Below are positions 21,371-21,459 of a stretch of DNA of 21,459 bases, in pieces (positions within the stretch are counted from its first letter, which is position 1; each line of letters begins with the position of its first letter). Location: positions 1 to 21,459 of the forward strand of contig CAZYLK010000099.1 in NCBI GenBank assembly GCA_964648365.1, written 5' to 3'. Below the pieces are notes generated by a model. That model did not search any database. It was not told where the DNA came from and was given only the letters and a program-made list of their open reading frames with translations. This stretch comes from SURF-32 sp964648365. GTDB lineage: Bacteria; Planctomycetota; Phycisphaerae; UBA1845. Made by a program: the position numbers and the translations under genes.

Positions 21371-21459
21371 CGTGCCAGTTTGACGTGATTCGTCGATGCC
21401 AGTGCGACGAGTGCGGTCATGACGGTCTGGTCGTCGTTGTCGAGGTCTCCGTCCTGGTC
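21262..21459 (-). CDS. C-terminal end of a gene entering from the right edge, Asp-rich calcium-type motif
   Basis: Reading inward from the right edge, the minus strand is open for 65 codons to a TGA at 21262-21264. It begins DQDGDLDNDDQTV followed by the hydrophobic TALVALA, the pattern of a dockerin or thrombospondin-type-3 calcium loop and its helix, so an exported protein is likely. From residue 30 on, the coding sequence runs through repeat copy C and the translation becomes Cys/Arg-rich without sense; the element appears to have replaced the original stop codon. The frame choice rests only on the Asp-rich motif; the other two frames look non-coding. Confidence 0.45.
   Translation of the reverse strand, partial: DQDGDLDNDDQTVMTALVALASTNHVKLARKRCQDDFCGTGRRRPAANLCGRRNRFLAGDAQKSS

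Overview
This is a high-GC bacterial scaffold with one 100-N assembly gap near its left end. Three things point to Planctomycetota, probably a Phycisphaerae-like lineage: the secreted beta-propeller proteins (choice-of-anchor I, SBBP-type, WD40, Asp-box), the aspartate/asparagine calcium-type motif DCNGNGLHDGDD...DVNGNGVPDDC near the C-terminus of one of them, and frequent GTG starts. This is an inference from protein style, not from a marker gene. No rRNA, tRNA, CRISPR array or complete transposase gene was seen.

Layout. The left edge holds the 3' end of a gene, followed by two copies of a small inverted-repeat element (one carrying the gap). Next come a minus-strand secreted beta-propeller (529-2097) and a minus-strand arsenic pair, arsR-arsM (2343-3545), with a clear sigma70-type promoter. 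On the plus strand follow a secreted trypsin-like protease (3734-5134), a RelE/HigB-type toxin with an overlapping XRE antitoxin (5213-5987), a two-module 6-carboxytetrahydropterin synthase (6089-6883), a CPBP-type membrane protein (6961-7923) and a probable cupin-like gene fragment. A minus-strand pair follows: a beta-solenoid-like protein and a seven-bladed propeller (8627-11283). Transketolase (11467-13533) diverges from that pair. The right half is all plus strand: a secreted 14-repeat WD40 protein, a secreted Asp-box protein, a chlorophyllase-like lipoprotein and a DinG-family helicase (19297-21249). At the right edge a third copy of the inverted-repeat element lies between dinG and the 3' end of a converging gene.

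How the genes relate. The window is mostly unlinked housekeeping and exported-protein genes, not one pathway. Two small functional units are clear: arsR-arsM (arsenic sensing and methylation) and the toxin-antitoxin pair. The most interesting shared feature is a cysteine-bracketed C-terminal domain of roughly 75-100 residues. It recurs at the end of unrelated exported proteins: the protease, the SBBP propeller, the WD40 protein, twice in tandem in the Asp-box protein, and probably in the truncated left-edge gene. I cannot match it to a named sorting domain. A second theme is short repeats: inverted-repeat elements sitting only at convergent gene ends, and a palindrome family that has entered coding sequence in the same reading phase in two genes, including four 30-bp units inside transketolase.
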